Shown in pieces: positions 10,987-21,743 of a stretch of 64,000 nucleotides of DNA. The translations under genes were made by a program, and so were the position numbers. The first letter of the stretch is position 1; each line of letters begins with the position of its first letter. The notes under the pieces were generated by a model, which saw nothing but the letters and a program-made list of their open reading frames with translations, had not been told where the DNA came from and did no database searches. Origin of the DNA: Helopsaltes ochotensis (taxonomy: Eukaryota > Chordata > Aves > Passeriformes > Locustellidae); assembly GCA_013400155.1 (NCBI GenBank), contig VXBM01000231.1, positions 97,888 through 161,887 on the forward strand, read 5' to 3'.

Positions 10987-13900
10987 CTGTGGAAAAGAAA
11001 CAGGCAGGTCTTATTTCCACCCACACACCTCCACATGTCGGGGCCATTGCATCAGAATGTGGCTCCCACCCTGTGGCACATGCTGACATCCCCTGTGGGT
11101 GCCAGCTCAGCATCTGGCAGTCCTACACAGGACCCTGCACTGTCCTGGGATGTTTGGGGTAGAGAAGGGAATCTCCAAGGTAAAGGAGAAAATCAGGCCA
11201 GAATGTGGAATATATCAATAGGCTTTTATTCATATCTTCCTTTGCTTTCTGATAAGACTGGGATTGCCACACCCTGGAAGGCAGCTCCCACCCAGGTTTA
11301 TAGGCTCAGGCTATATGAACCTCACCTATATTGATATTTGACTGCTTTCTGGCTCAATTAAAATTCCTTATGAGTATCAGCAAATCTGTTTCAGCATCTC
11401 TTACCGGATGTCTGGGTATGTTGTGGCGAGTGTTGCAACTTCAATTTTAATAGCACCTAAATCCTGAAGTCGGATTATTTCAGCCAGTTTGGGGAGTGCT
11501 GAATTCAGCCATGTGGCTTGAGATCCCTGTGAGAAGAGAAAGTGGTTAGCAGGAAATCATGGGGATGCAAACCCCCTCCTACTCCAGGAGCTGCCTCCTT
11601 GAGGCTGTTTCCTGGCAAGTGGAAAGGACACATTAGTTATTTTAGGTGCCTCATTGTTTTCAGTGGTATTTCTGCAGCCTTGGAAAAACTGGATTAGCTT
11701 TTTGTGGCTTTTAATCCTTTAACACAAGTGGTGTGTGGTTTGCCCTAAGACTCAGACTTCCACATCCACCTCAGCAGATTCTCTCTCTTCAATTCCCTTT
11801 CCTGGGATTTCTGTGCTGCCTGGTGTGTGTACAAGGCGGGATGTGCCAGGTAAGTCACTGCCACGTGCTGCTCTACCTCAGCTCCAAACACAAGCCTGCC
11901 TTTAGCATCTCCAAGTATTGCTAAAATCAGGTAGAAGCCCCAGCTGGAGCTTTTTACTGGCCATTGGAATTTCCAGGGTGCAGCTGCCTCACCTCATACC
12001 CACCCTGTGTGAAACTCAGACATGTTCCTTCTGCAGTCAAATGTGCATGGGGCGATGGAGGGCAGGTTTTGGCTTAGCTGTTAGCTTTTTTTAGCAGGCA
12101 AAATTAGAGGCATAGAAAGAGGAAGATGATCTCAATGCACAGAGAGGGATGTTCCAGTTGTGTCTCTCATGAAGAAATTCTTTGCATACCACAGACCCCA
12201 CACTGCCTACTTTAGCCCCTGGCTGACCTAAAAGCTGCAGTGTGGGGAAAATCAAGGTTGAGGGGAAACCCAGACACCACGGACACTGTACTGAAACCAG
12301 AAAAGATTATCTAAGTCTTCTGATCCTATTAATATAAGCCTTCAAAAGGAAACTGACTATGGGACAAAGGATAAAATCATGTCTCTCCAAGCAGGGAGGG
12401 GGGCTGCTGAAAGGGGAGTATTTCTGCCTACAGGCACTTAAAGACCTCTTTCTGCCTAAGGTCCTGCTTTTCAGGAAATTAAGCTGACTTGAAAAGGTTA
12501 ACAAAAGCTCCCAGAATTATTTTCCTGTTTTTCAGTGTGTCTGTGCCCTATGCTGACATGTTTGTGGCAAGTACTCACGTACATTGCTGGTGCAGAAGGC
12601 TTCCAGGTCAGCAGCATTCTTGGAGATGTGTTGGGCCAGAGTTTGCTGCTGTACTGGAGTTTTTAGGCTGACCTTCCTCTTCAGCAGCCTCACAATGTAC
12701 TCTTTAACCAAACGGGCGTGGATCTTCTCAACGATAGCCTGGTGGGAAGGAGAGGAGGGAATCATCATCCATCTCTCCTTTGCTTGGGACAGAACAAACC
12801 ATGTGTGTGGAAGGATGACAAAAACCATCCCGGGTGCTGTGAGACATGCCCCACCAACGCCTGCTGCTGATTACACAGCAGGAACAACCTGAGTTTCCAA
12901 TCTCCCAAGACTGGTTACGACACATCCTAGATGCTGAGAACTTCTTTGTGCTCTAATAAGTATGGGAATTTCCAATTGTTGTTTCCTTCTGGGAAGAGTT
13001 TAAAGCACAGGAAAGATATCCATGTGCTAGAGGAGTAACAGTATTCTAGACAAACAGGAATTCATGCTGCTCTTCCTGTTCCTCTCTCTAACACATAAAA
13101 CATCATCATTTCTCTCAGCTACTAAAAAGGAAAAGGCAGGAAATCAAATATTGTCTTATATGATGTTATTTCATATATAGTCCAGCACCAGTGAGGATGT
13201 GGTTCTGGCTCAGTTCTCTGGGATTTGTCTCAGTTCCATCCACCTTCTCCAGTCCCTAGGGCAATCAAAGGAGCAATGAGACTGAACTACAGTGCAACTG
13301 CATCTGTGTTTCAAGATTGCTAAACCAAATCTGTAAATAAAGCCACGTGTCGGGTGCTCTCTAAAGCACTTTCTCTACATCAGGGGTGGTTTGCTCTGCA
13401 AACAGTGCAGCAGAACTGCAGGAGTCTGCTTCTGTCAGAGGAGGGTAAGATTTATGTGCCTAATCTGGGTAAACTGCATGCTGATGGAAACCCTACCTGA
13501 GAGGCTTCCTGATGCCAGGCCAGTTCACCAGAAATCAAGGCAACTCAAGCCACAGAGAATCAGAGCTGAAAATGCAGCCTCAGCCCCAGAATCCCTCCAA
13601 TGTTTCTCTCATACTTACGTGGTAAAATGGGTCCTTTAAGGTCTGGAAGTCTGAAATATGTTTGCTGGTGGTTTTAATGATCTCATTCATAATTTCACTG
13701 CTGGAGTCCCACTTATTCTCGGTAAACTTCTTGAACATTGGCTGAAAAAAGGGAAAATCTGCTAAGTTACCTCAAACAAATTCTATGCACATGTATATTT
13801 GTAATTTCTACATGTAGAGTATCGCATATGAGAGAGTGTGGTGTGTAGTCCTGCGCAGGGGTGTGTGGTGATGCCTTACAGGGGAACAAGGGGCTGTGTC

Positions 13901-16900
13901 CCCTTCTTGGTTCCTCATGGTAAAGAAGACCAAGGGCTTGAAAGGTTCATATTGGAGGTGTTTTTATTATTTCTGCGTTTTTTTTTTTTTTTCCTCACTA
14001 TCTTGTCTGATTAAAGAATTATGGTGCCATCAGGGGGAAAAATGAATTGTTATGAGATGTTTTCAATCATAATTTTTCTCAGCCACAGTAAATAAATATG
14101 AAAAAAACCACACCCCTTGTTCTCTCGTGCCTTCCAAAAGGCTCTACAGAGAAAGCAGGAGAGATTGTGGCTGAACATTCCTGACTGCTATGCTTCCTTT
14201 TCCTCCACTAAAATTACTTATCTTGAAAAGACTGTGTTATACATAGATACAAACAATCAAAACAACTAAAAATAAAGGAAGCCAGAAGTACAAAAATGCC
14301 CTTCAGGTCACCTTTAAGGGGAAGACAAAAGCTGCGTAATTGCAGTTTATGCCGTAAGTGATGGCTTCCTACAGGGTGGAGAGCAAACAGCTGCAGGTTA
14401 AGACCCTCCCTGCTGCAGCCCTTGTCTCAGATGCGATCAGCAGATTTTATGTTCACCTGCACAGTCATGCATATGTCACTGCACCCATTTTGCCTGCAGG
14501 CTTGAGGACCAGCTCAAGGAGAGCTTAGTGGGAGTTTTCTGGCAGCAGTGTGGGTTAGGACCGATCCTGTCCCTTCTGAACTTGGCTGATTTGAATCAGA
14601 GATTTGAGCAGATAGCACAGCAGGAGAACATGCCCTGCTCTGGTATCAGCTGAGCCATGGGGCAGGAGGGTGTGGGGCACAGGCATGGTACCTTCAGCTG
14701 GGCAAAGAGCTGTTGAAGCAGCACATCAAAGCCACTGTTCTCAATATCGGCGAGAGTGCTGAGGATATTGGCTTTGCTGTCGTCCTTCTCTGCCATGTAT
14801 TTCTCTGTGTATTCTCTGCAAGAAAATACCAGCCAGGTCAGAATAGTCTATCCTCAGAGGAGAGAAATTCAGAGGTCTCCAAACCTTCTGCAGGCAGATG
14901 GACCTACCTCTGCCCACTCTGGAGTATCTCCCCTCTATACATTGCCTGCAGAGGAAGGAGCAAAACCTTTTCTATTGGACCCTTACCTAAAATTCCAGCA
15001 GTTGTTAATATTTGCAATCAGTATGGGCTTGTAGTATGTGTGCTTCTTGCTTTTCTCCTTGAAGTCTTCAAAGGCATCCCTGTAGCTGGAGGGGAGATGG
15101 GAAGAGGAGAGGTGGGTGAGTTGTTCCCAGGTGCTGGCTGGCCCTGCTGCCCACAGCCCCTCACTTTTGCCCTGACTTTTGCAGCCTTCTGATTGTATTT
15201 CTTAGTTCTTAAAGTAGAGTTAGAATCCTCAGTGTTAGGCAGTGCTTTGCCTTTTCCCACACTGGTGTTATCTGTAGATAGGGTTTGTTTGGGAAATGTA
15301 TTTGGTAAATATCACATACACTCAGATGGAAAAACACTTGATTGACTGTCAGTTGGGCCAGTGGAGTTGGAGAGGTGACTACACTCTCATCCAATCCCTG
15401 GCATAGGTCTGAGATGTATATAAGAAAAAAAGAATAAAGTTAAGCTCTCTTTTGATCCTTCTCCTCATCGAGCGTCCTACGTAGTTCTTGCTGCACTAAA
15501 CAGCCCACACCTCACCACCTCACCTCCTCAGGAAGGCTGGCAGCTCCTTCAGCAGCCGACGGGACAGCTCCTCACCCACGGCCTTGCTGATGTCCTCAGC
15601 TCGCTTCTGGCTGCTGTAGATACTCTACCAAACAAGCAAGATCAATTTTAAATGTCACCTGCTCCAAAAAGGCCCAGGTTTGCTGGGTAAAGAGGCTGCA
15701 GATACTTTACTGAGGTAACTGCACCCAGCTCTCCTGCATCCCTCCCTGCAACTAAGCCAGGGACCATACAGAGCAGCTATATTTAGCTGAGAGATTCAAA
15801 AGCAGCATGAAGAAAATCTAGAAAACAGCTGAGAAATTAGGCAATTTGACACTTGGTTTTGTTTGGGGTTTTTTTTGTTGGGTTGTTTCGGGTTTTTTTT
15901 GAATGTCGTTAGATTGCATTTAAATAAACAATTTAATCACAACAACATCAATGTATGAGAAGTTTATTTTTAAAAAATAAACTCAACTAATCCTCTGCAG
16001 CCAGAGGAGGGAAAGGGGCAGCTCTGCCTGTGGCAATTTCCCTGGGAGGAAGAAACAGACTCCCCATTTCTCAATCAACTAAGCCTGTCTCCTGTTTCTC
16101 TGCTGCTGGGGATGCAGAAGAAATTGCACAGGCAGAATGAAGGCAGTTTTTCATCTCGTTTTACTTACAGAGATGTTTGCCTCCATCACATGGTACACCA
16201 GGCCCAAGACAAACCATGATGTTGAGCCTCCCTGTACCACCCACCTCCGCTGCCACTCTACACAAGTGATTTGGCCTTTTCCTTTTCTCCATTGATCATA
16301 GTTGGTTTCAAATCCTAAGCAGGTAAAGGATGCAGTTGTTTATTTTTAATATAGCTCTGTATTACCTGGATAACAAATATTCCTAGTAGTTCACTCTGAA
16401 AATGCCCATTTAGCTTCTCTGGTTCCTTGTCTTCTTTCCACCTTTGGATTTCTTTATCTAAACATCTGCTCAGTGAATTTTTGACAGTAACCTTTAGGGA
16501 AGGAAGAACAATGGCATTTACTGCAATGTGGATGCAACAGCTCCTGCTTTCTGCAGGTTTTACTTGCCCACCCACCTTTTTCCTGGCTCAGCAGACTTTT
16601 TCCTCAGCCCTGGCTGGGAAATAAAGGCTCCTTGTTAGGAGATGCTTGAACCACGACTTCACAGCAACAAGGACCACCCCCTCACGATACCCACCTAAGC
16701 AAAAGTGAGTTGAGTATTTTAACTCATCTCAGTGAAAATCCCATCACACCTCCACATCAGGGGGATCAGGAAGGCAGGGAGGGGAGCAGTGGGTAGGAAG
16801 GTTGCAGCAGCAATGTGTACCAGAGCCCAAATTCCCCCAACCATGCACTGTGTGTGTTGCACTCAGAGCTACTTGCTTTTGCAATCCTTTTTCATGAGCC

Positions 16901-19900
16901 CTTCTGACGCCACACTAGTGCTGGAGAGGGAAACAAAGTGCTCCCAGGTTTTCTCTGCTCTGACCCCTCTGTGCTGCAGTGAGGCTTTGGAAATGGTCTG
17001 TGCAGTGTCTGGCATGCATTGCTGATCCCCCAGTGCCCTGTTCATGCATTTTGCAGATCTCACACCACCTCTCCCATATGCAAACCATCACGGACTACAT
17101 CTAAACTTGGAACTCATCTTCTCATTTTCCGAGAATTCCAACCCCAGATGCCAAAAGCACTAAGCTTGGGAGTACTGTAAAAGTGGCTTCTTGTTTCCAT
17201 TAAGGGAAGGGTGATACAAAAACCAGAGCAATTTTTATTTTCTGCAGACCAGGCGATTCTCCATCAAAGAAACAGATTTGTCAAGACCAGATCTCCCTGT
17301 CTTGCACTCATCCAAGGTCTGGCACCTCTGCAGAGACCAGGAGTAATCCAAGATCCTTCAGAGATTCCTGTGAGAGGGATCATAAATCCCTCCGGAGATT
17401 TATCAGACAATTGGCGAGTTGCCCATAAAGACCTGTTGTTGGATTTTCCCCCTGTTCCTATCATATGATTTACAAGAACAGAGCAGTTCTTTTCTCATGG
17501 CCCCCAGGGCTAAGCAGAAGTTGGCTCTGCAAGTCCCATCCAGCAGAAAGGTGACCTGTTACCCAAAAACAAACAAAAGCCTTTGCTTTTCCCTGGAAGG
17601 GTGTGTAGGGTGTGTGGCTCACCGGTGAAGAAGTGTGTGTGCAGGACAAGTCACAGCTTCTCTGAGGAGTCATATGGGAGCAGTGAAAGGAAGATGAGGA
17701 GTGACTGAACCTTTCTTACCTCTTCACTGTCAAGGTATTTATTTTCAAGCTCTTTGCTCAGACTTGAAGGCAAAAGGCTTCCAAGCTTAACTTTATCCAA
17801 CTCCATGGCTAAAGCATGATCTTTTCTCATCTCTCTGGAATGAAAAAAGCCAAATAATTGCATTTTCCAAGGGCAGTGTAATTCAAGACAGTTGTTGATG
17901 CAAATCACTAACACTTCTTGAGGATATCAGTGAAAAAACAGATGGAAATGTCCATTGTCCTTAGTCCAGGCAGGACTTGGAGAAGCTGAATGAAGTGGCA
18001 GGGGTGAGACCTGTGAGAGTGGGACCACAAGCAACCCTGGGAATGGAGTCATGGTCTGTCAAACTCCTGAGCAGCAGTCACTATGCTCTGGTGGGGACAG
18101 AGCACCTGAAGTAAACAGGGGAGTCCAGCCCCTGGACATGACCTCTCTCCATCAAGACAGAGAGAGAGGTGAGCAGGTGGAAAGCTGGTGTTTGATGGCT
18201 GGGAGGTGGTCCCTCGTGTTACCTGGACATGGCCTCTGGTAACACTCTCAAAGCAGTTGCTACTCTGGCCAACACCGTCTCCAGTGCTGGGCTGAGCTGC
18301 TCTGGCTGAGCCCCACTCCTCACAGCCGCACACTTCCAAACACAGGCTGGTTCAGGCCTGAATATCCTGACCTAGAGCACAACACTGGCTGTGGAAAACT
18401 TCCGGGATCAACACTGAATCATTACACTCATCAGTGAAACATGATAAGGAAACAGTGGAGGTGAAGGTTGAATGACTTTAGAACAGAAGAAACATTGTTG
18501 GCGTCTTTACTGGTTTCCAGCTAAGAAGTGAAAGCCATCAATGTGAAAGCCATCAATTTGGGGCTTTCACAACAAGCAATATTTTCAGTTTGATAACATA
18601 ACATTTATGGCGACCCTTGGCTGAGGGTGTCCTCTCACAGGGGTGCACCCCTGGCTCTCCCAAAGGTGAGGAACACATAGACCGTGGGTAACAGCTAAGC
18701 AACATCCTCCATGCCCAGGATAATTACATCTCAGGTTGTTCTATTTATTGTCTGCCCTCTGGTACAAAGGGCTGAAATTCCCAAGTTTTCCAAGACTGAG
18801 CCCAGGTCTAATTGGAATAAATATCAAGGCAATGAACTCAAACCAATTTACCCCACAAATGAAGTCTGTAACATCTGCGTGCATTCTGTTGCTCAGAAGC
18901 CAGAATGGTGGAACAGCCCTTCATTTACAGACTAGCAGCCTTGAGTGTGTCCCTTCTGGCAAGGAGTGTGAATAGCACATCATCAGTAACACCAGAACTC
19001 AGCCAGGTGCTGGACTGGACCCCAGTAATACTGATTCATAAATCAAGCAAATGCCTGGGTTTGCAGCCAACGAGCCTCTTTTGATTGCCAGGGGTAAACA
19101 TGTATAAAAGCCTACTTACTTTGGATAAAAGTTGTGCACCCATGAGAGAAGGAGGTAAATATCCTTGTCTTCCAGATGAGACTCAGCATTTTTCTTTGCC
19201 TGGGAGGCAAAATAATTGTGGTAGAGTTCTGCATATATGCTGAACACATTAAACTCAGGAGGATAAAGCTTGTTAATGTACTTGGCAACCACTGTCAAAT
19301 CTTCTTTCATTGTCTTTCCCATGTGCAGTAGGTTCTGGCCAACTGCAGAGAGGTTCTCAGTTCTAGGAGTACGGCTTGTGTCTTTCATTCGTGCCTCTAC
19401 CGACTCCTTTACTGTAGCCATCCAAAGGTCTTTCCATTTTCTAGGTCTATACTGCATATTTTGGTCAGGTGGATTCTCTGACATGTAGCTCTGATCTTCT
19501 TTCTCCTGCTCTTTCAGAGCCTCCACTGCCTGCTGCAGCAGGTCTGGGTTTGTTCTTGCAAGCAGAACAGAATCTTTCAAGGTGCTGAAGACTTTGTGCT
19601 TCAGAACTTCATAGACAGATTCAATGTCTTTCTGACTGGTGTTCATTCCCTCCTCACTTTTGCTAGACAGGCTCTTCTCCAGGACAAACAGCTGTTGAAT
19701 GGCATCACAAAGCTTTTGCTCTCCAAGGAGATCCATGACTTGTTTGACTGGTGAAAAAAGAACAGCCTTTCTTTAACCAAGAGTGAAGATCTGGATTTCT
19801 GTTTTATAAAAAATGATGGCTCTGAAATATTTTTTTAAAAATGCTTATACTTCCAAAATGTTAGCTCTTGGGCTCCTACACCATATAAAAAATCTGTTTA

Positions 19901-21743
19901 TTTAAAGAGCAAATTATTTCTAGCTTGCCTGTAACTGGAGTAATGGAAACTTAAGTGCCCATCACTAGTGTGTTGCAAATGGACAGCTATTCATAAGCCA
20001 CCTATAATTTTTTTCCAAAATTTAGCCTTGTATAGTTAGTTAGTTATTGCTCTTCCCCCTTCCCATTAATATGATCTCAAGTCAGAAGTGTGGCTTTAGA
20101 AGTAATATCGACGGAAAGATGTAACTAAAGATGTGCTAAAGGAAATACCGCATGGGTTTTCCAGAAATAGCTTTGGCACAACCTGACCCATGAAATTACT
20201 TGGGACAACACATTTAGCAAGCAAGACAAATACAATTGAACTATCTTATCTGAACTACAGTCAGTTACTTGAGACAGGGAAACCTGGGAAATTATTAGTT
20301 AAAATAATTAGTCAAAGTTATATCCCAAAATAAGACTTGTTAGGTGTATAATGTTTGCATGGAGGACCCTGGGTGGAGAAAGCTTACACTATTCATGAAA
20401 CTCATCTTACTTCATTTGACTTCAGAGACTGTGGCACAAAAGCTGGGAGTAGATGCCCTTTTGGCATCTGCCGATTGCACAAAGTTCAGAGACATTATTG
20501 AAACTAGGGCTTGGTGTATTTTACCGGAAAAATGGGATAACTTGAATAGTAAATGGGCTGAAATTTAATGGCACAAAACACAAGATACGAATTCAATAGA
20601 ATAAAAGTTACTTAGCAACAAATATGATTTTCTGCTGCAAGCTGGATGTGTATCAGCTTGAGATGGAAGAGGAGAAGAGACACCTGGAGAATTAGTAAAT
20701 CCCTACTGAGAGGTGATAGTGAACATGTCAACTACAACCTCAGGATGTACTCAGGGAGAAATACCCCGTTGAGATGGGAAAATAGGAATATATTGTACCA
20801 CACATTGGTGGTGTCTCATCTGGAATATGATCTGCAATTCTGGTTGCTTTAAAAAATCTGGTTGCTTAAAAAAATACATTGGGGATGGGGCAATGCAGCA
20901 GTAAGAGCAAAAGTACAAAAGGCCTGTTTTCAGCAGCAAATTCAAGGCCAAGAAGGAAAACCACCAGTTAGGGAAAGCATTTGACACATGGAGAAAGAGA
21001 TGCCAATTAGACAGGTCAAGGCTTTTCTGGAAATGAAATAATTTGTACTAAAAGAATGAAACTTTGTAGGAGCAGATAGAGGAACAGAGCTGAGAGTTAC
21101 ACCTTGGTTTCTCACCCACCCACAGTTCTCTGTGCCCTCATGAGAGGTAGAAATAAGTTTTGCTGTGGACAGAAAACCTGCAAATGGACAGTTCCTCAAG
21201 GCCTGTGCCCTTGGTACAAAAGGACTAAGACCTGAGGTCATGTCTCCCTCAGCCCAATTTTCCCCAGGCTTCTCAGAAAAGTCACTTTAATATATTGGTA
21301 CCTTTGTTTCCCTAGGGGGAAAAAAAAATCCCTGCCTCATACAACCCCTCTAGAGGTAAATATGGCCCATGAAGTGGTGCAAGAAGGATGGAGGAGCACT
21401 TACCACTGGGTGGTTTGGTCTTTTTAACTATTTTAAATGCACTTTTAAGCATTCCCTTTATTCCTTTGGTCCCTTTCTCAGGGCTGTCCCCCGCAGAGAT
21501 GCAACTCTCGTTGCTCGTGATGGAAGAGGCACGTGAAGCTCTGCAGGCTGCCCCTGGCATTTCTCTCATCTTCTCCTGGTCCCTGGACCAGATTTCATCT
21601 GCAGAAGGTTCAGGACAGCCAGGGTCTTGCTCAGCTACTGATGCTGAAGTGTTTTCAAATGGTCTGTTTGCATCAATGCAACCCTCCGATCCACTGCGCA
21701 TTCCAAAAGGACTACTTTGGAAAAAAGGTAACATTTTCATCAT
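10845..21743 (-). CDS. TNFAIP2: TNFAIP2 (M-Sec), Sec6/EXOC3-family protein, 11 coding exons
   Basis: Joined minus-strand exons are 21743-21404, 19747-19120, 17834-17720, 16491-16366, 15624-15524, 15079-14987, 14815-14692, 13741-13619, 12738-12583, 11526-11405 and 10986-10845. They total 2070 nt in one open frame, 689 residues plus TAG. Family knowledge: TNFAIP2 is a cytosolic helical-rod protein resembling exocyst subunit Sec6; it acts with active RalA and the exocyst at the plasma membrane to promote protrusions and tunnelling nanotubes, and is induced by TNF, LPS and retinoic acid. Seen here: a Ser/Pro/Glu-rich N-terminus (1-85), a Lys-rich segment (about 88-112) suited to acidic membrane lipids, then a Sec6-like helical region (about 115-689). 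No signal peptide or membrane segment is seen. The length is close to the mammalian protein. The start has A at -3 and is followed by further Met codons at positions 2 and 4. The name rests on C-terminal similarity to TNFAIP2 as I remember it and on order relative to the upstream paralogue; a lineage-specific EXOC3L4-like paralogue is the alternative. Confidence 0.85.
11405..11526 (-). CDS. TNFAIP2: TNFAIP2 coding exon 10 (residues 603-642)
   Basis: The exon is 122 nt, phase 0 to 2, with acceptor CTTCTCACAG and donor ATCCG|GTAAGA. The sequence LPKLAEIIRLQDLGAIKIEV is the most TNFAIP2-like segment of the protein by memory, ending TTYPDIR. The paralogue ends its equivalent exon QDYPDIR. Confidence 0.92.
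12583..12738 (-). CDS. TNFAIP2: TNFAIP2 coding exon 9 (residues 551-602)
   Basis: The exon is 52 codons, phase 0 to 0. The acceptor is CTTCCCACCAG and the donor AAT|GTACGT. A GTGAGT 4 nt further downstream looks stronger but would break the frame into exon 10, so I use GTACGT. The peptide includes VKEYIVRLLKRK, matching VKEYVTQVIKPR in the paralogue. Confidence 0.88.
13619..13741 (-). CDS. TNFAIP2: TNFAIP2 coding exon 8 (residues 510-550)
   Basis: The exon is 41 codons, phase 0 to 0, between acceptor CCCTTTTTTCAG and donor CAC|GTAAGT. It starts PMFKKFTENKW, matching PLLKKILTKNW at the same place in the paralogue. Confidence 0.92.
14692..14815 (-). CDS. TNFAIP2: TNFAIP2 coding exon 7 (residues 468-509)
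   Basis: The exon is 124 nt, phase 2 to 0, with a strong acceptor (TTTTCTTGCAG). The donor AAG|GTACCA is only moderate. The peptide contains ILSTLADIENSGFDVLLQQL and ends in LFAQLK. Confidence 0.9.
14987..15079 (-). CDS. TNFAIP2: TNFAIP2 coding exon 6 (residues 437-467)
   Basis: The exon is 93 nt, phase 2 to 2, with acceptor CAGCTACAG and donor TTTAG|GTAAGG. It encodes the family landmark YKPILIANINNCWNFR, equivalent to FVPYLVAYINNFHDLV in the paralogue. Confidence 0.92.
15217..15509 (+). mobile_element. Degenerate solo-LTR-like element, copy 2, in TNFAIP2 intron
   Basis: The plus-strand order is CCAAT (15391-15395), TATATAAG (15417-15424), AATAAA (15433-15438), then an R/U5-like tail. It lies antisense to TNFAIP2 between exons 6 and 5, with its right edge about 14 bp from the exon 5 donor. 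It differs from copy 1 at scattered positions and by small indels, so both are old. No clear target-site duplication could be fixed by eye. Confidence 0.65.
15524..15624 (-). CDS. TNFAIP2: TNFAIP2 coding exon 5 (residues 404-436)
   Basis: The exon is 101 nt, phase 0 to 2. The acceptor TTTGGTAG precedes AGTATCTACAG and the donor is AGGAG|GTGAGG. A second potential acceptor (TCTACAG) lies 9 nt inside, a tandem choice that would drop three codons in frame. The exon carries ISKAVGEELSRRLLKELPAF. An LTR copy begins about 14 bp beyond the donor. Confidence 0.9.
15858..15900. repeat. Short G/T-rich low-complexity tract
   Basis: TTTTGTTTGGGG and related runs in the TNFAIP2 intron between exons 5 and 4; on the transcribed strand it is A/C-rich. 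Confidence 0.7.
16366..16491 (-). CDS. TNFAIP2: TNFAIP2 coding exon 4 (residues 362-403)
   Basis: The exon is 42 codons, phase 0 to 0. The acceptor CCCTAAAG is followed by GTTACTGTC; the donor is CAG|GTAATA. The peptide starts VTVKNSLSRCLDKEIQRWK and ends LLGIFVIQ, parallel to GKIKSYFGNILRLEVKEKW in the paralogue. Confidence 0.9.
17720..17834 (-). CDS. TNFAIP2: TNFAIP2 coding exon 3 (residues 323-361)
   Basis: The acceptor CATTCCAG and donor GAG|GTAAGA bound 115 nt, entering phase 2 and leaving phase 0. It encodes a charged helix with LGSLLPSSLSKELENKYLD, which aligns with LSLLLTPADWDKLENDYV in the paralogue. Confidence 0.9.
18528..18570. repeat. 15-bp tandem duplication with an inverted third arm
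   Basis: GTGAAAGCCATCAAT occurs twice in tandem (18528 and 18543), followed by GGCTTTCAC, the inverse of its first nine bases. Probably replication slippage. In the TNFAIP2 intron between exons 3 and 2. Confidence 0.9.
19120..19747 (-). CDS. TNFAIP2: TNFAIP2 coding exon 2 (residues 114-322), largest exon
   Basis: The acceptor TTTTCACCAG precedes the exon and the donor GTAAGT follows AAA at 19120. It enters in phase 1 and leaves in phase 2. The exon is predicted helical, with RPRKWKDLW in the middle and LLLSWVHNFYPK at the end. Both landmarks recur in exon 2 of the upstream paralogue as RPRKWREQW and LLDWVANTYHR, which fixes the family assignment. Confidence 0.92.
20390..21060 (+). mobile_element. 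Old, diverged CR1 LINE fragment
   Basis: The text runs in the order of a CR1 3' region: a stretch on sequence ageing, then 'evenly spaced' motifs like TCTCATCTGGAATATGATCTGCAATTCTGG (shortened: CATCTGGAATATGATCTGC) that match CR1-type LINE tails. It is much more degraded than the CR1 copies at 27.8 and 44.9 kb. It lies antisense in TNFAIP2 coding intron 1. Edges are uncertain. Confidence 0.55.
21404..21743 (-). CDS. TNFAIP2: TNFAIP2 coding exon 1 (residues 1-113)
   Basis: The exon opens MMKMLPFFQ and ends phase 1 at AGTG before donor GTAAGT (21403-21398). Its acceptor is at 21756-21757, so 12 nt of 5' UTR lie in the same exon. It encodes a low-complexity Ser/Glu-rich tail followed by a basic stretch with KGIKGMLKSAFKIVKKTK. 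This region has no strong counterpart in the paralogue apart from its basic end. Confidence 0.85.

Noticed and set aside
12575..12582. GTGAGT as the donor of TNFAIP2 exon 9
   Set aside because: It adds 4 nt and breaks the frame into exon 10; GTACGT keeps the frame and the phase matches the paralogue.
18361..19115. An extra TNFAIP2 exon between exons 3 and 2
   Set aside because: Exon 2 (phase 2 out) joins exon 3 (phase 2 in) directly, and the paralogue has no exon there.
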